Shown piece after piece: positions 7,397-15,691 of a DNA stretch of 64,000 nt (positions are counted from its first letter, which is position 1; each line of letters starts with the position of its first letter). Position numbers and translations under genes: made by a program. Origin of the DNA: Mucilaginibacter frigoritolerans (GTDB lineage Bacteria > Bacteroidota > Bacteroidia > Sphingobacteriales > Sphingobacteriaceae). The DNA lies in NCBI RefSeq assembly GCF_007830615.1, contig NZ_VLLI01000006.1:291145-355144 (forward strand), in the 5' to 3' direction. A model generated the notes under the pieces. That model saw nothing but the letters and a program-made list of their open reading frames with translations. It searched no databases and had not been told where the DNA came from.

Positions 7397-8494
7397 ATGC
7401 GCGGTTTTGAGTTTTCGAAGTTTAAACCCAATGAAATCCCAAAAGGTGGATTTGAGGAACTATTAAAATTGTTTTTAGAATTGCTTAACTACACAGCGGG
7501 TGATGCGGGCGAAGCTTTGGCCTGGATGAACGAGCTGGATAAGCAATATAACATTACCAATGACGAGTATGGCATGGGTAATTTCATCGATGATCTGAAG
7601 CAAAAAGGCTATCTAAGCGACGATAATGAAAATGGCGAAATTAAAATAACCGCCAAAACAGAGCAAAGTATCCGAGAATCGGCACTGGAAGAAATATTTG
7701 GCAAGCTTAAAAAATCAGGCAAGGGAAATCACCGTTCACCGCAATCAGGTCAGGGCGATGAGAAGAATGCCGAGCGCCGTGAGTTTGAGTTTGGTGATAG
7801 TCTGGATCAGATCAACATGACGCAGTCTATCCACAACGCACAGGTAAACCACGGCATTGGCGATTTTATGATGACCGAGCGTGACCTGGAAGTGGAGGAA
7901 ATGGATTATAAAACTCTTACCTCTACCGTGTTGATGATTGACATTTCGCACTCCATGATTCTCTATGGTGAAGACAGGATAACCCCTGCCAAAAAGGTTG
8001 CAATGGCACTGGCCGAACTCATTAAAACCAAGTATCCTAAAGATACTCTGGATATTGTGGTGTTTGGTAACGATGCATGGCCCATCACCCTAAAAGATTT
8101 ACCATACCTGCAGGTTGGCCCATATCATACCAATACGTATGCAGGATTAGAATTAGCTACAGATTTGCTGCGTAGGCGCAAAACCCACAACAAGCAAATA
8201 TTTATGATTACCGATGGTAAGCCCACCTGCTTAAAGGAAGGCAACAAATATTATAAAAACAGCATCGGGTTGGATAGAAAAGTGGTAAACAAAACACTTA
8301 ACATGGCTGCACAATGCAAAAGGCTTAAAATACCTATCACCACATTTATGATAGCGAAGGACCCTTACCTGCAGCAATTTGTTCGTAAATTTACCGAAAC
8401 CAATGGCGGCAAAGCTTTTTACAGCTCACTGAATGGTTTGGGCGAATACATTTTTGAGGATTACATCCGCAACAGAAGAAAAACCGTAAGGTAA
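7397..8494 (+). CDS. VWA-domain protein, partner of the downstream AAA+ ATPase
   Basis: 365 aa, no signal peptide or membrane segment, so cytosolic. The C-terminal half is a von Willebrand A domain with a complete metal-dependent adhesion site: D182-I-S184-H-S186, T247 and D273 ('MITDGKP'). The N-terminal 170 residues are charged, helical and hydrophilic, including a Gly/Ser/Gln-rich linker around 106-122. Family knowledge: VWA proteins beside MoxR/Mg-chelatase-type ATPases (BchD with BchI, CoxE with CoxD, ViaA with RavA) form metal-insertion or chaperone pairs. The ATPase follows 111 bases later on the same strand. Which client they serve is not shown; no chlorophyll, cobalamin or CO-dehydrogenase gene is near. 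Confidence 0.85.
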   Translation: MRGFEFSKFKPNEIPKGGFEELLKLFLELLNYTAGDAGEALAWMNELDKQYNITNDEYGMGNFIDDLKQKGYLSDDNENGEIKITAKTEQSIRESALEEIFGKLKKSGKGNHRSPQSGQGDEKNAERREFEFGDSLDQINMTQSIHNAQVNHGIGDFMMTERDLEVEEMDYKTLTSTVLMIDISHSMILYGEDRITPAKKVAMALAELIKTKYPKDTLDIVVFGNDAWPITLKDLPYLQVGPYHTNTYAGLELATDLLRRRKTHNKQIFMITDGKPTCLKEGNKYYKNSIGLDRKVVNKTLNMAAQCKRLKIPITTFMIAKDPYLQQFVRKFTETNGGKAFYSSLNGLGEYIFEDYIRNRRKTVR

Positions 8495-8605
8495 TGTGCG
8501 AATGTGAGGATTTTAAATGTGCGGATTAATGATCTGTAGCTAACAGGAAACTTGGTTGCAGATTAAAAATGACTAATGACAGAATGATTAATGACTATTG
8601 ACTAA

Positions 8606-10114
8606 ATGACAAATAAGCTATTAAATATAAAAACACTTGGCGAGTTAAAGAAAACGGCTTATAAAAGCCGCTCGGTTAAGGATGAGTTGCGTGAAAACCT
8701 GATTACCCAATTACAAAAAGGCGAGGGTGGTTTTGAAGGGATTGTAGGTTTTGAAGATACGGTAATCCCTGATCTGCAAACTGCCATCCTATCGCGCCAC
8801 AACATATTATTACTGGGTTTACGCGGACAAGCTAAAACGCGTATTGCACGTTTACTGGTTAACCTGCTGGATGAATACATGCCTTACATAGAAGGTTCTG
8901 AATTGTATGATGATCCGCTGGCACCAATTTCCTGGTATGGCCACAATGCTATTTTGGAGCATGGCGACAATACCCCTGTTGCATGGGTTCACCGCTCCGA
9001 ACGCTATACCGAAAAACTGGCTACTCCTGATGTTACCGTTGCCGATTTAATTGGCGATGTTGACCCTATTAAAGCTGCCACCATGAAACTTACCTATTCG
9101 GATGAGCGCGTTATCCATTTCGGTTTAATTCCACGTGCACATCGCGGTATTTTTGTAATCAACGAATTACCTGATTTACAGGCACGTATCCAAGTATCTT
9201 TATTCAACATTTTACAGGAAAAGGATATCCAGATCCGTGGCTTTAAACTTCGCTTACCGCTCGATCTGCAATTTGTATTTACGGCCAACCCTGAAGATTA
9301 TACCAACCGTGGTTCTATAGTAACACCTTTAAAGGATCGTATCGAGAGCCAGATCTTAACCCACTATCCTCGCTCTGTTGAAATCTCCCGCAAAATTACT
9401 CAGCAGGAAGCTACGCTGGCGCCCGAGCAGCGTGAAGCAATTGAAGTTGATGGTTTGGTGAAAGATTTAGTTGAACAGATTGCTTTTGAGGCCCGTAATT
9501 CAGAATATATTGATAAAAAATCAGGCGTATCGGCCCGTTTAACCATATCAGCTTTTGAAAACTTGGTAAGCAATGCAGAACGCCGTATGCTCATCAATAA
9601 AGAGAAAAGCACTTTTGTACGCATCTCCGACTTTTTAGGGGTAATACCTGCTATAACCGGTAAAATTGAGCTGGTTTATGAAGGCGAGTTGGAAGGTCCG
9701 GGTAAGGTGGCTAATATCCTGATCGGCAAAGCCATAAAAACTTTACTACTGCAGTTTTTCCCTGATCCGGAGAAAGCTAAAAAAACAAAAGGAGCAAACC
9801 CATATGCCGAAATCATTAACTGGTTTGGCGATGGCAACAACCTTTCAGTAATTGACGAACTTCCACAACAGGAATACAAAAAAGCACTTAATTCAGTAAC
9901 CGGATTAAGAGCATTGGTTAAAAAGTTTCACCCCCGTTTAACTGAAAACCAGGAGCTATTGCTGATGGAATTTGTGTTGCATGGCCTATCAGAATTCAGT
10001 CAGCTAAACAAAGGATTTTTAGATAACGGTTTTGCTTTTTCAGACATGTTTAACAGCCTGTTTAACCTGCAGCCTGACGAGGATGATTTGGATTTAGACG
10101 ATGATCGTTACTAA
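8606..10114 (+). CDS. MoxR/Mg-chelatase-like AAA+ ATPase
   Basis: 502 aa, cytosolic. AAA+ core at about residues 45-255: P-loop G71-LRGQAK-T78 (the third Gly of GxxGxGKT is Ala), Walker B-like 'IFVINE' (182-187, Asn where Asp is usual, with the catalytic Glu kept), sensor 1 N228 in 'FVFTANPEDY', and a probable arginine finger R245 in 'TPLKDRIE'. The C-terminal part is helical and ends in an Asp/Glu cluster ('DEDDLDLDDDRY'). The ORF pairs with the VWA gene just upstream, as in BchI-BchD and RavA-ViaA systems, where the ATPase hexamer remodels a client through the VWA partner. The metallophosphoesterase starts 21 bases later and may be co-transcribed. Confidence 0.85.
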   Translation: MTNKLLNIKTLGELKKTAYKSRSVKDELRENLITQLQKGEGGFEGIVGFEDTVIPDLQTAILSRHNILLLGLRGQAKTRIARLLVNLLDEYMPYIEGSELYDDPLAPISWYGHNAILEHGDNTPVAWVHRSERYTEKLATPDVTVADLIGDVDPIKAATMKLTYSDERVIHFGLIPRAHRGIFVINELPDLQARIQVSLFNILQEKDIQIRGFKLRLPLDLQFVFTANPEDYTNRGSIVTPLKDRIESQILTHYPRSVEISRKITQQEATLAPEQREAIEVDGLVKDLVEQIAFEARNSEYIDKKSGVSARLTISAFENLVSNAERRMLINKEKSTFVRISDFLGVIPAITGKIELVYEGELEGPGKVANILIGKAIKTLLLQFFPDPEKAKKTKGANPYAEIINWFGDGNNLSVIDELPQQEYKKALNSVTGLRALVKKFHPRLTENQELLLMEFVLHGLSEFSQLNKGFLDNGFAFSDMFNSLFNLQPDEDDLDLDDDRY

Positions 10115-10135
10115 ATTTGTCCTTCAATCATATTA

Positions 10136-11419
10136 ATGGTACAGTCTTTTAATACCCTTTTGATCATAGCAGTTTTATTACTGCTTGATCTTTATATTTA
10201 TAACGGCATCCGCAGCGGCTTGCTAAAATGGGCCATCATCAAAAAGAAATGGTTTGTAAGGTCATACTGGATTGTTTCGGGATGCCTTATCATTATGGTA
10301 TTAATGGGTGTTTATGTAAAGCTGGGAATAGGCATCCGCGCTACATTTTTACTTCTATATTTTCTGCTTTTTGTTGGCAAAATTTCCCTGCTGCCATTTT
10401 TATTAATTGATGATGTACGCAGGCTGACTATAAAGCTGATAAGGCGTTTCAAAAAGGACAAAGTATCCAATACCCCAGCAACCTCAACATCATCCTTACC
10501 AGAAATACCCCGTTCAGAGTTTTTGGTAAAAGCAGGTTTACTAGCAGGCTCCGTTCCACTAGCTGCCATGAAAATAACCATGAAAAGCGGCCTGTACGAC
10601 TATCGGGTAAAGCACCGTAATCTTTACCTATCTAACCTGCCAAAATCGTTTGACGGGCTTAAAATAGGGCAAATATCTGACATACATTCCGGCAGTTTCT
10701 TCAATAAAAAGGCAGTGCTAGGCGGCATTGAAATGCTGCTGAACCAAAAGCCCGATGTTATTTTTTTTACCGGCGACCTGGTAAACACGTTGAGTAATGA
10801 GATGCGAGACTACCAGGATATTTTCAGCAAGGTTAAAGCTCCTTTAGGCGTATTTTCTACCTTAGGCAATCATGATTATGGTGATTATGCAAAATGGACA
10901 GACCCCGCCGCTAAAAAGAAAAATCTGGATAACCTGATAGCCACCCATAAAAATATGGGTTGGGACCTGCTGATGAACGAGAACCGTCGTTTAAAAATAG
11001 ATGGAGAAGAAATTGGTATCCTGGGCATCGAAAACTGGGGTGAACTGAGCCGTTTCCCCAAGTATGGCCGTATGGATCTTGCTGTAAAAAATACGGATGA
11101 TTTACCGGTAAAACTTTTATTATCACATGATCCTTCACATTGGCGGGCACAGGTATTGCCGCAATACCCACAAATAGATATGATGTTTTCGGGCCATACG
11201 CATGGCATGCAAATGGGCATTCAAACAGAGCATTTTCAATGGAGCCCGGTGGAGTATGTTTACAAAGAATGGGCAGGTTTTTACCATGAGGGACAACAGC
11301 AGCTATATGTAAACGTAGGTTATGGATTTTTAGGTTTTAGAGGAAGAGTTGGAATATTGCCGGAGATTACGATATTTACATTAAAAGCCGGACCTACACC
11401 AAGCCCCATTAATGCATAA
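10136..11419 (+). CDS. Membrane-anchored metallophosphoesterase (YkuE/YaeI-like)
   Basis: 427 aa. About 100 N-terminal residues hold three or four hydrophobic segments ('LLIIAVLLLLDLYIY', 'SYWIVSGCLIIMVLMGVYV', 'ATFLLLYFLLFVGKISLLPFLL'), then a loop of about 60 residues and a calcineurin-like phosphoesterase domain. The dimetal site is complete: D-x-H in 'IGQISDIHSG', 'FFTGDLVN', 'TLGNHDYGDY', 'LLSHDPSHW' and 'FSGHTHGMQMG'. Family members cleave phosphodiester or phosphomonoester bonds, and the YkuE/YaeI group is linked to the cell envelope. It begins 21 bases after the AAA+ ATPase. The substrate is unknown. Confidence 0.87.
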   Translation: MVQSFNTLLIIAVLLLLDLYIYNGIRSGLLKWAIIKKKWFVRSYWIVSGCLIIMVLMGVYVKLGIGIRATFLLLYFLLFVGKISLLPFLLIDDVRRLTIKLIRRFKKDKVSNTPATSTSSLPEIPRSEFLVKAGLLAGSVPLAAMKITMKSGLYDYRVKHRNLYLSNLPKSFDGLKIGQISDIHSGSFFNKKAVLGGIEMLLNQKPDVIFFTGDLVNTLSNEMRDYQDIFSKVKAPLGVFSTLGNHDYGDYAKWTDPAAKKKNLDNLIATHKNMGWDLLMNENRRLKIDGEEIGILGIENWGELSRFPKYGRMDLAVKNTDDLPVKLLLSHDPSHWRAQVLPQYPQIDMMFSGHTHGMQMGIQTEHFQWSPVEYVYKEWAGFYHEGQQQLYVNVGYGFLGFRGRVGILPEITIFTLKAGPTPSPINA

Positions 11420-11452
11420 TCAGACTGGTAAGGTTGGTTCATTATATTAAGA

Positions 11453-12340
11453 ATGAAAAAAACATTACAGCAAATTTTAGATTTCCTGCTTTTTAGTAAT
11501 ATTTTCATGGCCCTGTGTGCCGTTTCGCAAGGCCTGGTAACGTTTTATCTTATCGGCTCAAAATCTTCATACCATGTAAACTGGCTGTTGTTCACTTCTA
11601 CATTGGGTATTTATAACTTTAGCATATTATTAACCAAGCCCAAACATCCGGAGCAATCTCCCTACCGTCGCGTACGATGGTTTTTTGAGCATTACCGCCT
11701 AATGGTAACTTTTACCATTGTATCGTTATTATCTTTAATTCCTTTATTCTTTTTAGTATCGATGGAATCGAGGATATTGCTCATCTTTTTGGCGATTATA
11801 TCCTTTTTTTACAGCATTCCCCTATTTACAATAGGCGACCAAAAGTTCGGTCTGCGTAACATACCCGGCTTAAAACAATTCCTGATAACAATGGTGTGGA
11901 CAATGAGTACCGTACTGCTGCCCATATTGGAAGCTCACGCGCATCATTTAACTGATATTTCTATGCGTGATACCACCATTCTAATAGGCAAACGCTTTTT
12001 ATTTATTGCAGCATTAACCATACCATTTGATATCCGGGATTTGTTTGAGGACCGCCAATCCGGACTTAAAACCGTACCTGTAATTTGGGGCGAAAAGAAT
12101 GCCTATCTGTTTTGTCAGCTCTTATTAGCTGGTTATCTGGTGCTATTACTACTTTTCAGAAATAATGGTTTTAATGCCATTTTTTGGGCTTTGTTTATTA
12201 CTACATTACTTACCGGCTGGCTCATCTTTAAATCAAAATGGGAAAAGAATGAGTATTATTACTTCTTTTTTATGGACGGTGTACTGATACTACAATACCT
12301 CGTTTTGGTATTGGTAGGATGGCTCAGCGTGTATATTTAA
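11453..12340 (+). CDS. UbiA-like multi-pass membrane protein lacking the first Asp-rich motif
   Basis: 295 aa with about eight or nine hydrophobic helices. UbiA-family enzymes move prenyl groups onto an acceptor at the membrane using two Asp-rich motifs. The second is plain: 'DIRDLFEDRQSGLKTVP' (DxxDxxxD). Where the first motif (NDxxDxxxD) should stand, around residues 52-62, the sequence reads 'TLGIYNFSILLTKPKH', with no Asp. That makes normal prenyl-diphosphate binding doubtful. It starts 33 bases after the metallophosphoesterase and probably shares its transcript. I would call it UbiA-superfamily of unknown activity and not a named quinone-biosynthesis enzyme. Confidence 0.7.
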   Translation: MKKTLQQILDFLLFSNIFMALCAVSQGLVTFYLIGSKSSYHVNWLLFTSTLGIYNFSILLTKPKHPEQSPYRRVRWFFEHYRLMVTFTIVSLLSLIPLFFLVSMESRILLIFLAIISFFYSIPLFTIGDQKFGLRNIPGLKQFLITMVWTMSTVLLPILEAHAHHLTDISMRDTTILIGKRFLFIAALTIPFDIRDLFEDRQSGLKTVPVIWGEKNAYLFCQLLLAGYLVLLLLFRNNGFNAIFWALFITTLLTGWLIFKSKWEKNEYYYFFFMDGVLILQYLVLVLVGWLSVYI

Positions 12341-12346
12341 AAAAAA

Positions 12347-12374
12347 CTTGCGCTCATCCTCAGACAAACGCAAG
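12347..12374 (-). terminator. Terminator of the S15 hydrolase gene
   Basis: On the minus strand the stem CTTGCG / CGCAAG with a 16-base loop is followed by TTTTTTTT, just after the stop of the hydrolase at 12383. Confidence 0.65.
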
Positions 12375-12382
12375 ATCAAAAT

Positions 12383-14227
12383 TTACTGCACTACCGGCAA
12401 CACTATACTGCTTGCAAAATTCACTGAGTGATATACTTTTTGCGTTGCGCTTTGATAATCGCTTTCTTTTGCTTCAAAAATATTGGGTACGTACTTCTGC
12501 GGGTTACGGTCAATTACCGGAAACCAGGTACTCTGTACCTGCACCATGATGCGGTGACCTTTCTTAAATACGTGGTCGGCGGCATGCAGGTCAATGGTAT
12601 ATTCCTCAACCTTATTGGGTATTATAGGCGATGGATTAGTAAAACTTGTCCTGAATCTGCCTCTGAAAACGTCATCGGCTATCATTAACTCATAGCCTGC
12701 CATTTTAGGTTCCTTTTTGTATTCTTTAGGGTAAACATCTATCAGTTTAACCACCCAATCGGCATCCGTGCCTGTGGTTGCAGCATACAGCTTAGCCAGC
12801 ACGTTACCTGTAATAGTAACATCTTCAGTAAGGGTGTCTGTTTGCCAGGTTAATACATCGGGGCGGTTATCAACAAAGCGCTGATCTTCGGTTAACCAAA
12901 AATACCAGCGTGAACCAGGGCCATAAGTTTCCTCAACCGGCCTTGCCCGATACGGTACTGGTTTAGATGGATCAGACACATAACTATCAAACGTTTTTGT
13001 TTCTGTAGTCGTTGGTTTATCGAACGATAGTTTCCCATCAGCATGGAAGTAAATATTCTTCTCTACCGCCTCCTTAGGTGGCCAGGCGCTATAGCTTTTC
13101 CATTGGTTTGATCCGGTTTGGAACGATATTGCCTCAGCAAACTTGCCATCGCCTTTGCCTTTTAAATACCAGGCAAACCATTTAGCCTGTATTTCCTTAC
13201 GGAAATAGGTAGCCGTAGCCTGATCATCAAACTTAATATTTCCCAGGCTTTTGCCTTCGCCGCCTGCCCAGCCACCATGTCGCCATGGCCCCAGCACAAT
13301 AAAGTTCTGGCTATCCTTATCCTGCTTTTCCAATACTTTATAAGCCGTTTGCGGCCCAACCATATCCTCCTGATCCCAGTAACCGGAAACATGCTGAATG
13401 GCGGTGCGTGGATGATCTAACCTGTAAGCCAGTGCCTGCTTTTGCCAAAAGCTATCATAGTTAGGATGCGCTATAAAGTTGTTCCACGTAGGCAAAGTAT
13501 TATGGGCATATTTTTGATTGATATTTGATAGTGCACCTAAATTCAAATACCAATTGTAAACATCATACTCATGGAAGTTATATAACGAATCAGTTTTGGC
13601 TGCCTCTGTCAGTACGGAATATTCAAAGCCATAGCTTAAACGGAAAGCACCATTATGATGAAAATCATCGTTCATAAACATGTCAGCCGGGGTAGCTTGC
13701 TCAGATACTGCCTTCAGTGCCGGATGAGGGTCGGTAGCAGCGATAATTGCCGTCCACCCATCGTACGATATACCGTAGATGCCGGCCTTACCATTATTAT
13801 CAGCAATGTTTTTTAACAGCCACTCAATTGTATCGTAGGTATCGCTGGCTTCATCAATAGCTTTAGGATTGCTTTTATCACGATTAAAACGTTGCATCTC
13901 AAAAGTACCTTCAGAAAGGTAGCGGCCACGGATATCCTGAAAAACAAAAATATAACCATCATCAGCCATATCTTTAATGTAAGTTTGTTTTTCCGGGCTG
14001 GGGCGTTCGTTTACCCCATAAGGCGTTCTCTCCAATAAAAAAGGTAATTTTTCGGTTTGATTTTTGGGAGTGTAAATAACCGTATGAAGCTTAATACCAT
14101 CACGCATGGGTATCATCACTTCCTGCCGGTTGTATTTATCATCGGGCTTTACAGGTTGGGCAAACAGTGTGTTTACCGCTAGCGATAGCATAATAAAAAA
14201 GAGTTTTTTTGTAAAAAATACTTTCAT
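12383..14227 (-). CDS. Secreted CocE/NonD-family hydrolase (S15, X-Pro dipeptidyl-peptidase-like)
   Basis: 614 aa with a signal peptide (1-24, ending LFAQ), so periplasmic or external. The alpha/beta-hydrolase part opens with 'VMIPMRDGIKLHTVIYTPK' and 'PFLLERTPYG', typical of the CocE / alpha-amino acid ester hydrolase group. The nucleophile is S154 in 'YGISYDGWTA' (GxSYxG). 'GPWRHGGWAGGEGKS' contains the likely catalytic His. The C-terminal third is the jelly-roll PepX_C domain ('DVTITGNVLAKLYAATTG', 'VQVQSTWFPVIDRNPQKY'). Family members cut beta-lactam side chains, cocaine esters or glutaryl groups, or X-Pro peptides; the sequence alone does not decide. It has its own terminator and is convergent with the UbiA-like gene. 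Confidence 0.88.
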   Translation of the reverse strand: MKVFFTKKLFFIMLSLAVNTLFAQPVKPDDKYNRQEVMIPMRDGIKLHTVIYTPKNQTEKLPFLLERTPYGVNERPSPEKQTYIKDMADDGYIFVFQDIRGRYLSEGTFEMQRFNRDKSNPKAIDEASDTYDTIEWLLKNIADNNGKAGIYGISYDGWTAIIAATDPHPALKAVSEQATPADMFMNDDFHHNGAFRLSYGFEYSVLTEAAKTDSLYNFHEYDVYNWYLNLGALSNINQKYAHNTLPTWNNFIAHPNYDSFWQKQALAYRLDHPRTAIQHVSGYWDQEDMVGPQTAYKVLEKQDKDSQNFIVLGPWRHGGWAGGEGKSLGNIKFDDQATATYFRKEIQAKWFAWYLKGKGDGKFAEAISFQTGSNQWKSYSAWPPKEAVEKNIYFHADGKLSFDKPTTTETKTFDSYVSDPSKPVPYRARPVEETYGPGSRWYFWLTEDQRFVDNRPDVLTWQTDTLTEDVTITGNVLAKLYAATTGTDADWVVKLIDVYPKEYKKEPKMAGYELMIADDVFRGRFRTSFTNPSPIIPNKVEEYTIDLHAADHVFKKGHRIMVQVQSTWFPVIDRNPQKYVPNIFEAKESDYQSATQKVYHSVNFASSIVLPVVQ

Positions 14228-14339
14228 AATTTATTAGTTAATGATCTTTTACTAAATATAGGAATTAGTTATTAAGTTGGTGAAAGTTAGCAACCAGCTA
14301 AATTCAATTTTATAATAAACACCAATCCATTCAAATAAA

Positions 14340-14987
14340 ATGGCCGCCAATTATAATAACTCTGCCTGGTTTTATGACAGGTTATCTTGCCTGATATATG
14401 GCAGAGCCTTGATCAATGCGCAGGTTTATTTGCTGCAATATATCCCGGCAAGTAGTAAAATTTTAATAATTGGTGGCGGTACTGGCTGGATACTCGAAGA
14501 GATCACTAAAATACATCCGGCAGGTTTAAACATTACTTACATTGAAGTTGCCCCGGCAATGATGTCTATTTCCCAAAAAAGACAAACTGGCACCAATAAA
14601 GTTACTTTTTTTAATAATGCAGTTGAAAATATTAATCTACAAACCAATTTCGATATAGTAATTACGCCCTTTTTATTTGACAACTTTAAAGAACAGACAC
14701 TGCAAAAAGTATTTGAACATATCCACCAATCATTAAAATCAAAAGGACTTTGGTTAAATGCCGATTTTCAGCTCACCGGTAAATGGTGGCAGCGATTGCT
14801 TTTAAGATCGATGTTTTTATTTTTTAGGATATTGTGTGGTATAGAAGCAAGCAGCTTACCTGATATTGAGCAACAATTTGAGAAATATAGCTATGAAAAT
14901 ATTGCCGGGAGGACTTTTTATGGCGATTTCATAATCTCAAAAATATATACAAAAATGCGTAACGACTCATTAAATCGTTACGCATAA
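14340..14987 (+). CDS. Class I SAM-dependent methyltransferase
   Basis: 215 aa, cytosolic. Rossmann-type methyltransferase with motif I 'ILIIGGGTGWILEEI' (SAM-binding glycines), an acidic end of strand 2 in 'NITYIEVAPAMM', and motif IV-like 'FDIVITPFLFDNF'. Strand 5 follows in 'LKSKGLWLNADFQLTG'. A hydrophobic stretch 'LLLRSMFLFFRILCGI' near residue 155 may sit at the membrane, which would fit a lipid or quinone acceptor, but this is inference only. It lies alone, convergent with the two-component regulator gene (7 bases between stop codons), and no overlapping terminator is obvious. Confidence 0.82.
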   Translation: MAANYNNSAWFYDRLSCLIYGRALINAQVYLLQYIPASSKILIIGGGTGWILEEITKIHPAGLNITYIEVAPAMMSISQKRQTGTNKVTFFNNAVENINLQTNFDIVITPFLFDNFKEQTLQKVFEHIHQSLKSKGLWLNADFQLTGKWWQRLLLRSMFLFFRILCGIEASSLPDIEQQFEKYSYENIAGRTFYGDFIISKIYTKMRNDSLNRYA

Positions 14988-14994
14988 AATTTCA

Positions 14995-15687
14995 TTATTG
15001 ATTATAAACAAATTTATATCCTATTCCTCTAACTGTTTGCAAATACTGAGGAGAATCAGGATTTGATTCAATTTTTTTGCGGAGCCTTACAATGTGCATA
15101 TCAAGAGTACGGGTATTTACATCGGCATTGTAACCCCAAACTTCCATCATCAATTCTTCGCGATTGATGACCTTGTTTTTATTTTTCAGAAAATAAAGCA
15201 AAATGCGGTTCTCCAGTATGGTTAATTCGATTTTGCGGCTGTCTTTTATGAGCAAATGGGTATTTGGCTGATGCTCCATATTGGCAAAGCGATATGATTC
15301 GGTTTTCTCACTGTTCAGCGCAAACTTTATCTTATTATCAATCATTGCCACCAAAACATCCATATTAAATGGTTTGATGATATAGTCAGATACGCCAAAG
15401 TTATAAGCTTCTATCTTATCAACATCCTGGCCCTTTGCGGTCATCATAATAACCAGGTTATCAAATCCTTTTTCGCGAATGTTGGTACAAACTTCTGATC
15501 CCTGTTTACCGGGCAGCATCCAGTCTAACAAAACAATTTCAGGCAGTTCTTTTAAAATAATATCTTCAGCATCGTCGCCATTGCTTGCTTCCAAAACCTT
15601 ATAGCCTTCTGATTCCAAACGTTCGGCAACCAGGAAACGCAGGTTTTCATCATCTTCAACCAGCGCAATCTTAATTTCTTTATTCAT
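14995..15687 (-). CDS. OmpR/PhoB-type response regulator
   Basis: 230 aa, cytosolic DNA-binding regulator. The receiver domain has the acidic pair in 'LVEDDENLRFLV', the phosphoryl acceptor D55 in 'IVLLDWMLPG', the Thr/Ser switch in 'VIMMTAKG' and Lys in 'DYIIKPFN'. The C-terminal winged-helix output domain ends in 'LQTVRGIGYKFVYNQ', the OmpR/PhoB hallmark. The frame opens at 15753, but ATG 15687 gives the normal start 'MNKEIKIALVEDDEN'; the extra 22 codons would overlap the kinase gene. It follows the histidine kinase by 4 bases, so the two are translated from one transcript and form a cognate pair. Targets are unknown. Confidence 0.93.
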   Translation of the reverse strand: MNKEIKIALVEDDENLRFLVAERLESEGYKVLEASNGDDAEDIILKELPEIVLLDWMLPGKQGSEVCTNIREKGFDNLVIMMTAKGQDVDKIEAYNFGVSDYIIKPFNMDVLVAMIDNKIKFALNSEKTESYRFANMEHQPNTHLLIKDSRKIELTILENRILLYFLKNKNKVINREELMMEVWGYNADVNTRTLDMHIVRLRKKIESNPDSPQYLQTVRGIGYKFVYNQ

Positions 15688-15691
15688 TCCT

